DNA from: Colias croceus
Lineage: Eukaryota; Arthropoda; Insecta; Lepidoptera; Pieridae
Assembly: GCF_905220415.1 (NCBI RefSeq)
Contig: NC_059543.1
Coordinates: 5,022,001 to 5,086,000 of the forward strand
DNA: 64,000 nt
Direction of reading: 5' to 3'
A program made the position numbers and the translations under genes. This document shows positions 45,247 to 57,512 of this stretch, piece by piece. The first letter of the stretch is position 1. The number at the start of each line of letters is the position of its first letter. A model generated the notes under the pieces. It made no database searches and had not been told where the DNA came from. It was given only the letters and a program-made list of their open reading frames with translations.

Positions 45247-45734
45247 ATCTTTAAATTTTATAGGATTTATATGTACTTAATTTGTTTTAAGTGTTTGTTT
45301 TAGTTTTAAGAATATTAAATAAAACATATATATACATAATAATAGTATATTTTATTACTTAATTAGTTAAGTAGTTTATACCACCATTAATTCAGTACAC
45401 ACTTTTTTAAATACTAACAAAAAATACAATAATAAAAATTACAAACTTAAAAATATAAAAAACAGGTTGAGGCTGCAACAATGATCAATTTTTTCACCTA
45501 TGACCTGCACTAAAATATGAGCAGTTATCAGAAACTTTAAAAGGATTAATATATACTGTAACTAATGCAGTTTCATTATTTAAATCTGTGTAGGTAAACA
45601 AAATAATGTTTTAGGAGCGAAAAAATATTATACAAAACTACTTGGTCAGGCATACTAAATTAGGCTTAAAAGTAATACACATTAAAACTACACACAACAC
45701 ACTTTAAAAAATACAAAAATACAAAAATAACCTA

Positions 45735-47597
45735 CTAAACTAATCTATTAACTAAATTATTTAGCATTATTCTGCCACTCATCAGCTCATCTTGGTTGCT
45801 GGAAATGGGTCCAACCCCCACACTCGGTTCATCACCATCCTCTTGTTGCTCAGCCATATTATTAGGGGGAGGTAATTTAGCATCCAGTGCAATATTGTGC
45901 AGAACACAACATGCAATAGTTACCTCACTGGCAACACGAGGATGGTAATGGAGTGTACGATGCTTCAGCAAGCATCTCCAACGAGCCTTCAATACACCAA
46001 AACATCGTTCAATACAATTGCGTGCCTGTAAATGGCGTGTAGTGTACACCTCTGCTCGAGAACCTGGTTCGGCATTTAAAATTGGTGTCATCAGCCACGC
46101 TCTCTGTGGGTATCCAGAATCACCTTAAACAAATAATGTAGTTAAAGAGCTTTATAAATTATAACTCCAATATTTTTATGATAAATATGTAGAAGTAGGT
46201 AGGAATTAAATGATTTACCTAACAGCCACGTCAATTCACCATTTTCGTGAAGTCCACGCATGTATGGTTCCACTTCACTGGATGACCATATGAAGGAATC
46301 ATGCGTGGCTCCACCATATTTTGCATTGACATTGTTAATCTTTAAATTATCATCACATATCTGAAAAAAAAAATTTAAGTTATAAAAAATATTCTATTTG
46401 CAGTTGCTTTGTTATTTTGTTTTAATGAAACATGATTAAAAACAATGCTTACTAACTAATAATACATATGCAAAGAAAAATAGCTTACCATTTGCACATT
46501 TAAGGAATGGTATCCTTTTCTGTTAAAATAATTCTGTTCATCAATGTGGGGTTTTACAATTGATATGTGAGTGCAATCTATGCATCCAATTACCCCTGGC
46601 AATTGAAATTACCTTTGAAATCTGTAATTAGGTACATTCACATTTTATAATCAAAGACAATTACCTACATATATTAAACATATAATACAATTGTTAAAAA
46701 GACTTTCAAATGAATTTGTCATAATATTTTGTAAACCTTTAAAACATTTAGAATTGAACAGAAACAAACATTTTGTGGTATAATAGAATTGTTTGTGACT
46801 ACAATAGCAGCAACCTTCTTCAATGCAAAGGATTATGTTATTTATTAAAATTGTACAAAACATTGAAAGTTTTTTTTTTTATGTCAGAGCAAGCAACTTA
46901 AGCATAAGAAATAAACACTTGCAACATAAGAAGTGTTGCAGGTGCTTTGCCGGCCTTTTATGGACAAATAAGCTCTTTTCTTGAAGGCCCCAATGTCGTA
47001 GTTGTACATTGAAAGTTATAAATAAATTAATAAAAACACTTACTCTTGTCGAATTCTTGTTCTTTCTTGGTGTGTTTGAGGGAAAACTATCCATTTTTTC
47101 ACTATCCGAGGACTGTTGAGTGCCTCCACAACTTGCCTAATGCATCTACTTGTAGTGCGTTGTGGCAAATGTTGTGTGACACCCACAATTCTCTGATAGG
47201 ATCCCGTTGCGAAGAAACTCAGAGCGCAAAGAACCTACGAATATAAGTAGAATTAGGATACGTAATATAGGTACCTAATAGATATGCACAACACATGCCT
47301 TTCATTGGGCATTTAAAATATCGGACATCACTAATAATTATAAACAATCGCAGTGAAGAAACTGTGGATTACCTTTACTTCCAAAGGAATTTCTTTAGTC
47401 CCCCGTATGTTTGTTTCGTTACGTAGGCTGCAGCAAAGCTCGCTAAAAGTTTTTTTACTTAACCTAAAACGCTCCTGAAACAATTGTTCCGGCATTTCAT
47501 TGATTGTCTCTAAACTCCGTCTGGACGCATTTCTTTTTTGGCGCCTGAGCCAAAGTTCTTCATCGTGCGCAGCTTTTAAAAGTCTCAAAGCGTGCAT
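45735..47597 (-). pseudogene. HARBI1-like DDE transposase of PIF/Harbinger, one in-frame stop
   Basis: Cuts and joins the transposon at TTA targets in active relatives. Exons 47597-47373, 47234-47044, 46621-46489, 46360-46219 and 46123-45735 all have GT-AG borders and matching phases, together 359 codons. The DDE triad is visible: Asp154 in GCIDCTH, Asp232 in GDSGYPQRAW and Glu269 in RNCIERCFG, spaced as in the family. The helix-turn-helix region is LCALSFFATGSYQRIVGVTQ. Codon 143 (46611-46609) is TAA where relatives usually have a basic residue, so this copy cannot make a full protein unless the stop is bypassed. Everything else is intact, which suggests recent inactivation. The ATG is the first in frame. 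Confidence 0.88.
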
Positions 47598-47785
47598 TTT
47601 ATGAAAACTAAAATTTTATAATCACTAAACACAACACGAAACTTCGACAGCTGATTATAAAATCGCCATTTTGTTTCGATTTCTACAAGATGTTATAGCG
47701 TACGCTAGTTATCGAACGCCCATTGGCGTAGTCTCCTGTCACAAGTGCCACTTGGCTAAGCATATTTTGTATGGCGCCTGTCGTA

Positions 47786-47913
47786 CAATGAATAAGGAAT
47801 CACAGCTAAGAGCAATTCACAGCGTACGTCAAACTGTCAACTGTCATTCAGTTTGACATTAGTAATGTTGAAAAATATTCAAATTAAACTGCCGAATTGG
47901 ATTCCAGTCATTG
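47786..47913. mobile_element. Miniature hAT-like element
   Basis: Starts CAATGAATAAGGAATCACAG and ends in the complement of CAATGACTGGAATCC, the ends of the 2.1-kb elements at 32880 and 35138. Its 128-bp body is mostly the 79-bp segment also found at 41175-41253. No 8-bp duplication seen. It ends just left of the P derivative. Confidence 0.65.
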
Positions 47914-47940
47914 GTCAGTGGTCAACACATTGGTCAACAC

Positions 47941-49453
47941 CAAGAAGCTTATATCTAATACACTGGAGATTTCGGTATGAACATTGACGTGTAACAAGAA
48001 AATATTGCCCAGTTCATGTTTTTTATCACTTTCACACCTAACTTGGTATTGCCACTGTTAATACGAAGTTTTCCCAAGGCTACTATGTATGCTGTAATAT
48101 TCTGTGCAAAAGGTTAGTTTTTGTACATGAGTTTGTTGATAAATTGCCAACAACGTCATTCAGAAGCATTGTTGGATGAGACAATTATTATTTATGCTAA
48201 ATAAACTAAGTATCTGAACCAATTATTAAAAAGCGATACTCCCTGATTATGGGTAGTCACCATAATAAAATTGTAGCAACTCTCACTTTGTCAATATGGC
48301 ATGTGTGTCAAAAAAATTGCGTCGCTTCGAATATTTAAGTTAATATTGTTGCTTATTTAATGAATATTTTCCGAATATAAAGAATGCATTGTATTGTGCA
48401 AAATTGCAGAAGTGTTTGGACACCAAATTCTGGCATAGAATTTCACAGGCAAGTGTATATTTACGTTATTTACAATATTCCTCAATACTCCTGCATTTAC
48501 CTGTTTAGAATCATTTCAATGGCAAAAATTGTCTAATTTAGCATCATTTTAGTAAGCAGTCATGTTAAATTTGTTATTTCCCTAATACTTTATCATTTTT
48601 CAACAAGTTTTCAATAAACAGATTTAACAAGTAAGGTAACCATGATGACGAGTTTTTATGGATAGCGAAGAGAATATATTGTAATAACAATATTATGATG
48701 AAAATTTAGAACACCATTTTAAAGATTGTTACTAGTAATGAAACAACACATGACATCGGTATTGCACTCACATGTAGTTATAAGATTGTTCGTTTTTACA
48801 TTGAAATTTATACTTTTTTAACTTACCTCATATTTTTTTGTTTTACGTATTTCAGCTTTCCAAAAAGTAAAATAAAAAGAAATATATGTGCCCATCAAGG
48901 TTACTGAGGATTACGACCCAGAAAAAAAATACCTTTTGAAAAATAAACTTTGTAAAGTTAGCTGAAATTTGTGCAAGGCTGCTATAAACAGTTTTTCTTT
49001 GATGATTCTGGCTTGAAATTGACCCGTCGAAGCAACGCGTTTAAAAAGAAGATCTGAGTAGCTAACAATTTGGTAAACAGCATCTGATGCAAAACACAAC
49101 TTTCCTCTATTTACAAAGGATGTTAATGCTATATATCGGTTCATATCCAAGCTTTGTAGCCAAAAGTTATTTATAACTATCATTCTATACCAATTAAAAT
49201 TGTATGTACCTACCTATAAAGTATGACCATAATATTATAATATAAATACTGTTAAAAATATATGTCATTATTATTTATAGACCATGATTTTTAGTTTTTT
49301 CTATTTTGAAAAATCCTGAATTTACAAACCAGCGTGGTCACTCGACAGAAAGAGACAAATAACATGACTGACGTCATTGAATGTCATAGTTTCTTGTTTC
49401 AAGTTAATGGTCATAGTGCAATCTCCAGTGTATTAGAGGATATAAGCTTCTTG
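47941..49453. mobile_element. Internally deleted P-superfamily element (KP-like)
   Basis: Ends CAAGAAGCTTATATC and its complement, continuing TAATACACTGGAGATT on both sides. A perfect 8-bp target duplication GTCAACAC flanks it (47933-47940, 49454-49461); 8 bp and CA...TG ends are P-superfamily traits. Left part (47941 to about 49060) matches the left arm of the element at 17598, right part (about 49061-49453) its right arm. The transposase is missing. The joint follows TGAGTA, a short sequence found at both breakpoints of the long copy. It also lacks the two insertions present in the long copy's left arm. Confidence 0.88.
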
Positions 49454-49846
49454 GTCAACACTCAAATTATGTCATGTCTTTCACAGATGATGAGAACTTG
49501 CCACGAAAGAAGTCTCGTGAACGTGGCGCTATCGGAATTTTAATGACATTATTATTTTGTTCAAAATATATTGCCCAAATCAGGGAAAATAGCTGTGGAA
49601 AATAGAATACATGTCAGAAGGGTTACAGGAACAACAGCTTCATTGTTTGCATTTAGTATCGATTTTTGTTTATTTATTTTGTGTGATAGTATCAAATAGG
49701 TAGTTAAAGAACAATAATTTATCATAACTCTACGATAATATATTATTTTCTATCAGATACTTAGTCTAGTTGATAACAGTGAAGTGTGAGTTGTATGGGT
49801 GAATTTCAATGTAATCCTTCCACAGAATCCTTCGCTTGAGAGGTAT

Positions 49847-50061
49847 ATCCATACTAATATTATAAATGCGAAAGTAACTCTGTCTGTCTGTTACTCAATC
49901 ACGCCCTAACTACTGAACCAATTTGCATGAAATTTGGTATAGAGACATTTTGATACCCGAGAAAGGACATAGGATAGGTTTTATCCCGGAAATCCCACGG
50001 GAACGGGAACTATGCGGGTTTTTCTTTGACTGCGCGGGCGATGCCGCAGGTGGAAAGCTAG
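49847..50061 (-). repeat. SINE-like dispersed repeat
   Basis: Minus-strand copy, from the complement of TATAATATTAGTATGGAT to the complement of CTAGCTTTCCACCTGCGGC, about 350 bp beyond the P450 stop codon. Confidence 0.75.
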
Positions 50062-50411
50062 AGTCTGGCCAGCCAAAGCTGAACCCAGTAAAAGGCGGCA
50101 AATTTAAAAAATATGGACCTGGTAACATCGGCTTTAGTAGGAAAAAAACATTTTGATACTTTTGATATTCATAAAGGTGATCATAGTATATAGGTGCATT
50201 ATGTACACAAAACAGCAGGATTTAAACATTATTAAAGTAAAGGATTTGAACCGTGTATTACAATATGTAAGATAAGTAGGTATAAAAAACAAGAAAATTA
50301 AAATTTGGAAATATTTTATTAATTTTCTAGCACGATTTAAACATTTATGTAAATAAAATATAATTATAAAAAATAACATTTCAAATAACATAATGATATT
50401 ATTTTAACGAT

Positions 50412-53400
50412 TTAACTCCGCGGGATAAATTTAATGTAAAGCTCTTGCCCTGGTACAAGGAACAAACCGCGTTTTTCAAATTTTATTTCGCTTGGCTTTT
50501 TTGCTCCTGGTAAAGCTTCAAATTTATAATTTAATATTAAGTTTGCCATTGCGTGTCTCAGAGATATCTGACCAAATCGTTTACCTGAAAAAAAGATATT
50601 CCCGTATTATTAATTTATGTAAGTACTTAGGTACCTAGGTACCTACATGAGATAAAACGCGATAAATTTATTATTTAATCCAAGTTGGTAAAACTGGCAG
50701 AGCCTAGTCTAGAGCCTAATTCAAGCTCAGATCTCAGTTATTTTAATCCCTATATAATATTATCCTAATATTTTTGTAGTTATCAGTTTAATAAGAAAAA
50801 AAATAATTTATACCTATTTGTTACCTATATTGAAATACTTACCAATGCAACTGCGGGGTCCTTCTCCAAAAGGCATAAACGTGAATGGTTTAATATTCCC
50901 CACATTTTCGGGTAAAAATCTTTCGGGAATAAACTTCTCTGGTTCATGGAAGAATTCTTCGTCATATTGCATACCAATACTATTTACGTATACGGGTGTG
51001 CCAGCTGATATTGTTAGGTTTTCGTCTATTTTGTAATCCTTGTCTGCGATTCTGTCCAGCCAGCCCATTGGAGAATATTTGCGAAGACTTTCTGTATGAT
51101 AAAATGAACAGTATTTATTTACGGAGTTTGACATAATGGCACTTATAACTAATAAGGTCTCCCTTGGATCTCCACATATCACGAGGATTTAACAGTCTAC
51201 AATCTGCAAATTGTAATAAGACAAAATACATAGGTATGGAAAGTAAAAAATTATATTTTGTACTAGCTTTCCGCCTGCGGCTTCGCCCGTGCAGTCAAGG
51301 AACAACCCGCATAGTTCCTGTTTCCGTGGGATTTCATATGTCCCGGGGTAAAAACTAAAAAGTAGCCTAGGTATGTCCTTTCTCGGGTATCAAAATATCT
51401 CTATACCAAATTTCATGCAAATTGGTTCAGTTGTTAAGGCGTGATTGAGTAACAGACAGACAGACAGAGTTACTTTCGCATTTATAATATTAGTATGGAT
51501 ACATGCCTTTCATAACAGCATTAAGATATTGGCAATCAGCGAGCTTTGATATTTCCAAATGACCATTTTCACTTTGATTTTTGACTGCTATTAATTCTTC
51601 GTACAACCTATCCTAAAAAATAATAATCGTTTGATATCAAGAATATAATAAATACCTAGGATTCTATCGAAGTTCATAATAAATAAATAAATAATAAGAT
51701 GAAAATATAGAACATTTGGTTTAATTTAGATTTTAGACATTAATCAAAATTACCTGTTTTTCAGGATGGAACGATAATTCGTAAGAACACACGCTCATTA
51801 TTGATGACGTTGATTCGAAACCTCCAAATAGAAATATTGCTGCTTGAGCAATTACTACGTCCTCCGTTATACCTGCAAGATAATGATTGATTGATTGAGA
51901 TTTTTGGCCTATTTAACATTGAACAAGTAAAAAACAAATTACTTAAAGTAAGTACGTATAAAATTAATAATCTTCTGACGAAAGTTAATTGAAAGCGCAA
52001 TATTAATGTTTTAAAAACTAACTTAATTATTACTTACTAGCGGTCCGCCCCGGCTTCGCCCGTGGTACATATTTACGTTTTCTCTATATAAGAACCATCC
52101 TCATACTTCAAGGAATATAATAAAAAAAAAACTTATCGAAATCGGTCCACCCGTTCACGAGTGATGCCGTGACCAAGAAAAGCGGATTTCATTTTTATAT
52201 AGTATATAGATAAAGATAAATAATACCTTCGTTACTTTTTGCTCCCTCATCCATCAGCTTAAGTAAAGCGTCGAGCAAATCTTTAGAATCCCCAGGCGTT
52301 CGTTTGTCATTTCTGTGTTCCGAGGCTATTTTGAAGACTTTCTTAAAATAGTCAATAGACCATTTTGGAAACAAGGAGAACCTGTTGGTTATGTTATTTC
52401 TATCATTTCTATGGGTATATACAATAAAACATACTGTAATGGCTGTTTGTTAATATAGGCTATTAAATACAATAGGATCCTTCTCAGTAGATTATAGAAA
52501 TTTTTAGGTATGAAATTTTCTCAAGTAGATCTTTTCCAATTTTTTTTGAAATCATAGTTCATATCAATTACATTATATTATGTATAATGATGTCTACAAG
52601 TTACCGAAATATATCCACAAGTTCCGGGAAAAAGAAAATGCTGCTCCAGCAGAGGCCTCTATAAAGATCGAAGGTGGTAAACGCCTGCGTGACAGTCCGC
52701 ATCGGGTCCACACCAGTGAGGGTGGCATTGGTCTCCACTCCGAATGCTGCTGTTCCGATGATGTCTGTTGTGTAGTCCGTGTATATTGCCTGTAAAAGAA
52801 ACAAGGTTAAGGTAGAAATAAAGAAGTTCTAGTTACATGTTTTATCTTCGAATCAGGTTTGTCCCATGCAGTACAATTTTTATACTTCTAATCATGTGAA
52901 GTGCAAATTTATGTATCAAGGTTATTATTTCTTAGAATATCTTATGATTGACTGAGCTCAAAACGGGATTTATACAAGAGTCAAAGGCGAAAGGATTTTA
53001 AATATTCACATGTGACTTGTGAGTGACGACTACCTACCCTTAAATTTAACTTAGTGTTATCTTCTGCATTCCTTATTCTTTGTAATAATTGACTCGATTT
53101 CAAATCAACGAGGTTTTGCAAAGCTCTTAGTTTGGAAGCTGTAAATACACCTGTAAGTCGTTTTCTTACTGTTGACCATAAGGGATCCTGAGAAAGAAGA
53201 ATTTAATAAGTACTTAATATTAAATCTTCCAGATTTTTATTACCTCTAATTAAACAAAAAAAAAAATCTTCAACTAATATAAGTATTTATTTATTTTAGG
53301 ACTTACTCCAAAATTATTTTATTTTATTATATAGGTACGAGAGGTAGTAATACTTACATTAACTGTGAACAAATTTAGAGAACCAATGGGATCTGAAGAA

Positions 53401-53806
53401 CCTGAACTAAGAAATCTATCACGGAAAAAAGCGAAATCCTTAACAAGTATGTTTCTTGCTAACTCTGGTGAATTGATGATGAGAGCTGGCCGCCAGAACA
53501 TCCATGCTCCCACATACGGGCTCTTGAATTGCTTGTAAATGTTGATCATCCAGGTTGCCTTTGAAGAGAATTAACCAGTTTTAACAATATAGAAATAAGG
53601 ACGTGGTACTGAAGTATTTTTAAGGCAGTAATATTCAAAATATTTACGGGGTTCTGTCGCTGCAGGAAGGTGAGGCTCCCCATGACGGGGTGCGGCGGCA
53701 GGTGCGGCACTCCGCGCTTCGCCCAGTATTGCCGCACGCAAGTCCACCGGTAATACAACCATGTTATAACACACAACACTGTTATTCCCAGAAGATTCCA
53801 AAGCAT
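50412..53806 (-). CDS. Cytochrome P450, CYP3 clan (CYP6/9-like), complete, 9 exons
   Basis: Haem monooxygenase of the endoplasmic reticulum; this clan often oxidises plant toxins and insecticides in insects. Exons: 53806-53648, 53558-53358, 53187-53038, 52789-52605, 52381-52227, 51872-51754, 51612-51507, 51091-50843, 50584-50412; 498 aa with all phases consistent. The N-terminal anchor is LLGITVLCVITWLYY, then a proline hinge LPPHP. The I-helix has GGFEST (about 300-305), the K-helix ESLR (359-362), PERF at 414-417 and the haem loop FGEGPRSCIG with Cys440. Intron 7 has a GC donor (AAAG then GCATGT) instead of GT, and a SINE-like repeat ends 6 bp into that intron. The start MLWNLLG follows an acceptor-like TTGATTGCAG, so a 5' UTR exon is likely; an in-frame ATG 36 bp upstream is less likely. 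Confidence 0.95.
51262..51500 (+). repeat. SINE-like repeat abutting a P450 splice donor
   Basis: Starts ACTAGCTTTCCGCCTGCGGC and ends TATAATATTAGTATGGAT at 51500, 7 bp from the end of P450 exon 7 (51507). Antisense to the gene. Confidence 0.8.
52036..52211 (+). repeat. SINE-like dispersed repeat (GGTCCG subtype)
   Basis: In P450 intron 5, antisense to the gene, its tail 15 bp from the exon 5 donor. Confidence 0.75.
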
Positions 53807-54712
53807 TCTGCAATCAATGAATTCCAACACATAGACAGACATCTACAGCTTATAACTAAGTAACTGTAAAAAAGAAGCACAATATGGTAGTTTATTGGAA
53901 ACAAGTGTGAAGGAAAGCTTTTGTTTACTGGTATTTTTATTATTGTTAATTTTGTGCGGTGCGGTAGAAGTAAATAAATACCTACGTCGGAGGAGCAATG
54001 TAACACAATACATTTGAAGGTAGTTCTATTTTTTATGGATCCGCGCCCTAATGAATCAGAGTGAAAAAGAATTGTTTTGCAAATCAGGTATCTATCTATT
54101 CCTTTACAAAAAAAAAAAAACATTAAAATAGATGCCGTAGGTGTTTTTTATTTTTTCGTAAGATATCACCATAATTTGACAATTGCTAATATAAATTGAT
54201 AAACTGTGATATTAGGTAGGTACCTATCTATCTACCGTATGCTGTAAGCATCAATTTTTAATCGCCAATGTGCGGACTCGGACTATTAACAAAAATAAAG
54301 TAGAGGAAATTGATGAACGTTTGTGATAAAAATAAGAAAATTGCAAACAAAATTATTGCGGTATGTACTAAATTTATTATTATTAATAGACGTAGGTACC
54401 TACCTATGTATTTTATTTTACGAATTTTATACTTACGTATGTATGCTTAATCATTTTCAGAATCATAGGTAAATGGATGGACGAAATTATAAAGTTTTAT
54501 TTGCTTTGATAAGCACAGACTGCACTTATAACAAATAGATAATTAAAGTTATTATCCAGACATATGTGCATCTATGCGTTGTTTAAATAACATTATATCA
54601 TATTAATTAATTAATGTTTGATAGTGTTTAAGGTTATCTGTTCAGAAAATTTATTACTGTTTATTTTAATAAATCTTCTAATATCTCCATAAGATAATTC
54701 ACTCACTCACTC

Positions 54713-54995
54713 ACTAGCTTTTCGCCCGCAGTTTCGCCCGCGTATTTAAACGAAAACCTGTATAGTTTCGTTTCATAAAATTCAAAACGTTACCGTTTTC
54801 GTCGGATTTTCAGGATAAAAACTATCCTATGTGTCATTCTAACTTACCTTCTATGTGTGTGCCAAAAAAGAAAATTTGTTCAGCAGCTTTTGTGTGTAAC
54901 AAACAAACATTTGAAAATGACGCAATCCCGGAAATCCCACGGAAACGGGAAGTTTTTCTTTGACTGCACGGACGAAGCCGCGGGCGGAAACCTAG
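54713..54995. repeat. Two SINE-like fragments in opposite orientation
   Basis: A plus-strand head ACTAGCTTTTCGCCCGCAGT (54713) and a minus-strand head ending CGCGGGCGGAAACCTAGT (54995) face outward around diverged middle sequence, giving an imperfect foldback. Confidence 0.6.
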
Positions 54996-55087
54996 TAATA
55001 AATAAAATGTGTTTATTTGTTTCTCTTTCCTTCAAGTTGCATCGAAGCGATTTTATATTATGATTTTTGTATCTGGAGAGAAGTAGA

Positions 55088-55178
55088 AGCCGGGAGTGTT
55101 AATATAGGCTACTCTTAGCTGCGGTAAAGAGTGAATTTTCCTATGACCACGCGGGTGAAGCCGCGGGCGCAGAGCTAG
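55088..55178 (-). repeat. SINE-like repeat fragment
   Basis: Ends GAAGCCGCGGGCGCAGAGCT then AG, the complement of the common head. Truncated. Confidence 0.6.
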
Positions 55179-55346
55179 ACGCTAGTGAAGTATGTATGGA
55201 CTATGGAGTTACTAAGACAAAAGTAAATCAACATTGTTTTATCTTTATAATATCAGATCATATTCTCTTGCATTGTTTATTGACAAGGCGATTACTGTAA
55301 TGTGTACATTATATTTAAACAATTTCATATCTTTATTCGATAAAAC

Positions 55347-55520
55347 ACTAGCGGTCCGCCCCGGCTTCGCCCGTGGTACATGTTTATGTTTTCTCTACAT
55401 AAGAACCATCCTCGTACTTCAAGTATTATAATAAAAAAATAATTATCGAAATCGGTTCAGCCGTTCTCGAGTTATGCGCTTACCAACACATTTTGCGATT
55501 CATTTTTATATATAAGAAGA
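55347..55520 (+). repeat. SINE-like dispersed repeat (GGTCCG subtype)
   Basis: Starts ACTAGCGGTCCGCCCCGGCT and ends GCGATTCATTTTTATATATA, close to the copy at 7391. Confidence 0.75.
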
Positions 55521-55718
55521 TAATGGAGTTTTATTAGGATTATAAAATAATTTAGTACCTAGCTTATTTCTATTTAATGTTATGCTAGGTTATTATATTT
55601 ACAAATTCATCTATGTACCTATGGTTTACCCTATAAACTTGCAACCCTACTCCTCCCGTACTTTCCTAAGTGTGATCTAATTAAGTACCTATGTTGTTAA
55701 TAGATATTTAATAATTAA

Positions 55719-57035
55719 CCCGGCGTCATTGTGGTAAAAAACAGGTACGCCAACGTTGAGGTGGGTCAATATTACCCATATATTTTTTAGTTGTTATTTT
55801 TAAACTTTTTAAGAAAATTAGTATTCTGTGTTATTATTATAGGTTATAGGTATTCTGGTTTTGATAATATAAAATAAAAATAGTAATTAACCAACGTTTT
55901 ATTCACTTTAATCAACTTTGACATAAACTCATAAAAATAGGAACAAAATATAGACCTTTTACGTTTTCATGTCATTACTACGCTAATAACCAGTAATTTT
56001 GGTTACAAATAGCATTTTTATAAACTTAAGTCTAATATATTAGAAAAAAAAACTTTAATAAAGCTATTTAGAATCTTCGTTGTAAATGAAATTAATACAG
56101 AAAGCCATGATGCGTTCAGGACAAATAAATTTAGGGCAAGCTTGACAAAAATGTTTTGTTTTACTATTTTTATTTCCTGACACACTTAACATCTTTTGCG
56201 GGAATTGCAGGTGGCTCCTCTGATGATCCACAAATAAATTCTCTGATTCTTTTGCCCATTTGTCATTGCAATCGATCAATTCCATGCGAATTTTCAAATG
56301 TTCTAAGACCAGAGCAAGACCTTAGTTTTTCAAAAAATTACGTCGCTTATCGTTTGATTTGTATTTATTTATGCGACGTATTATAAGAGGATTAATTCCT
56401 GTGTGTCCAACATGGCATAAAAATTGTCAGGGGCCACCTTTTGAAGTTACGACTCACATCATATGAGGCGCAAAGTTCATCAGCGACGTCAACCCCATAT
56501 TTAGTTTTATTGTAAAAGGTATTGGATTCGGGTTTTCGCTTTTCTCCGCTTGAAACACACTCCGCACTCTAACATGATCCTCTTCTTCTACTTCATCATC
56601 ATAATAAGGTAAGTCTGAGTCAGACAAGAGTCTAAACCCGCCATGATACGTGATATTTTCTATTCTATCCGTTTATAGTACCTATTTTATAATAAGTACC
56701 TGTTGGACAAACAAAAACATTAAATTCACAGAAACAAGCAAAAAAAATTTTTGCAGACATCAAGAAATCATACACAATAGTAAAAATCGATAACTTAGCC
56801 ATGGCGCGAAATTGTTACATCAATTGTGAGGATGGGTCATATTTACCTTTTTCAAAAATACACGCGTGGAGCTCCCAGTACACTCGACGTCGAAAGGATT
56901 TCACTTCAAAAACGTTTAATATACATTGTTAGCTCCAGCTACTACAAATAACAGCACAATCGTGCACGTAATTACAAAGATATTTTAAATTATAAACAAG
57001 CTGGGTCATTTTGACCCAACCTCAATGACGCCGGG
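55719..57035 (-). mobile_element. piggyBac-like transposon relic
   Basis: Flanked by TTAA on both sides (55715-55718, 57036-57039), with terminal inverted repeats CCCGGCGTCATTG. Both features define piggyBac. Minus-strand remnants of the transposase: an acidic N-terminal piece near 56620-56540 (DLPYYDDEVEEEDHVRVRSV), a fragment HVGHTGINPLIIRRINK, and a cysteine-rich C-terminus at 56297-56064 including KHFCQACPKFICPE. Stops and the loss of the DDD core make it inactive; 1.3 kb against about 2.5 kb for complete elements. Confidence 0.85.
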
Positions 57036-57125
57036 TTAAGTAGTGAAACAAAAAGTAAAACGATGCAGTTTTGAATTTTTCGAAAGAAATAAACTGAACA
57101 AAATTAAAGGAATGAATAAATCCTC

Positions 57126-57307
57126 CTAGTAATAATATTATAAATGCGAAAGTTTGTGAGGATGGATGTATATGTGTGTGTTTACATAATATAGAGATTA
57201 ACTTAGATTAATACATAGAATAGGTTTTATTCCGGAAATCCCACGGGAACGGAAACTATGCGGGTTTTTCTTTGAAATCGCGGGTGAAGCCGCGGGCGGA
57301 AAGCTAG
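57126..57307 (-). repeat. SINE-like dispersed repeat
   Basis: Minus-strand copy with head complement GAAGCCGCGGGCGGAAAGCT. A stub of a plus-strand head (TTTACTAGCTTTCCGCCTG) follows within 25 bp. Confidence 0.7.
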
Positions 57308-57512
57308 TAAATTATTATAATTTACTAGCTTTCCGCCTGTATTGTCTAAATACTGTTATATATAGTTATAGTTAATTTAATAGTTATGTTTGATTTTATA
57401 AGACTCACATACTTGGATATCTATGTGCTTCCTCGTACACTGACACTATCACATTAAGTGGTATTATCACGAGTTTACTATTTAAATGCAGTGGGCATGG
57501 ACTATGGAAGTG

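Larger units (their letters stand above)
42464..47597. mobile_element. PIF/Harbinger transposon, coding region
   Basis: Two spliced, convergent genes, as is usual for PIF/Harbinger: a Myb/SANT-like protein on + (42464-44751) and a HARBI1-like transposase on - (47597-45735). The true element ends lie outside these genes; I could not identify matching termini with a TTA target with confidence. Between the genes are AT-rich DNA, a duplicated stretch and a (TA)n tract. Confidence 0.85.
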
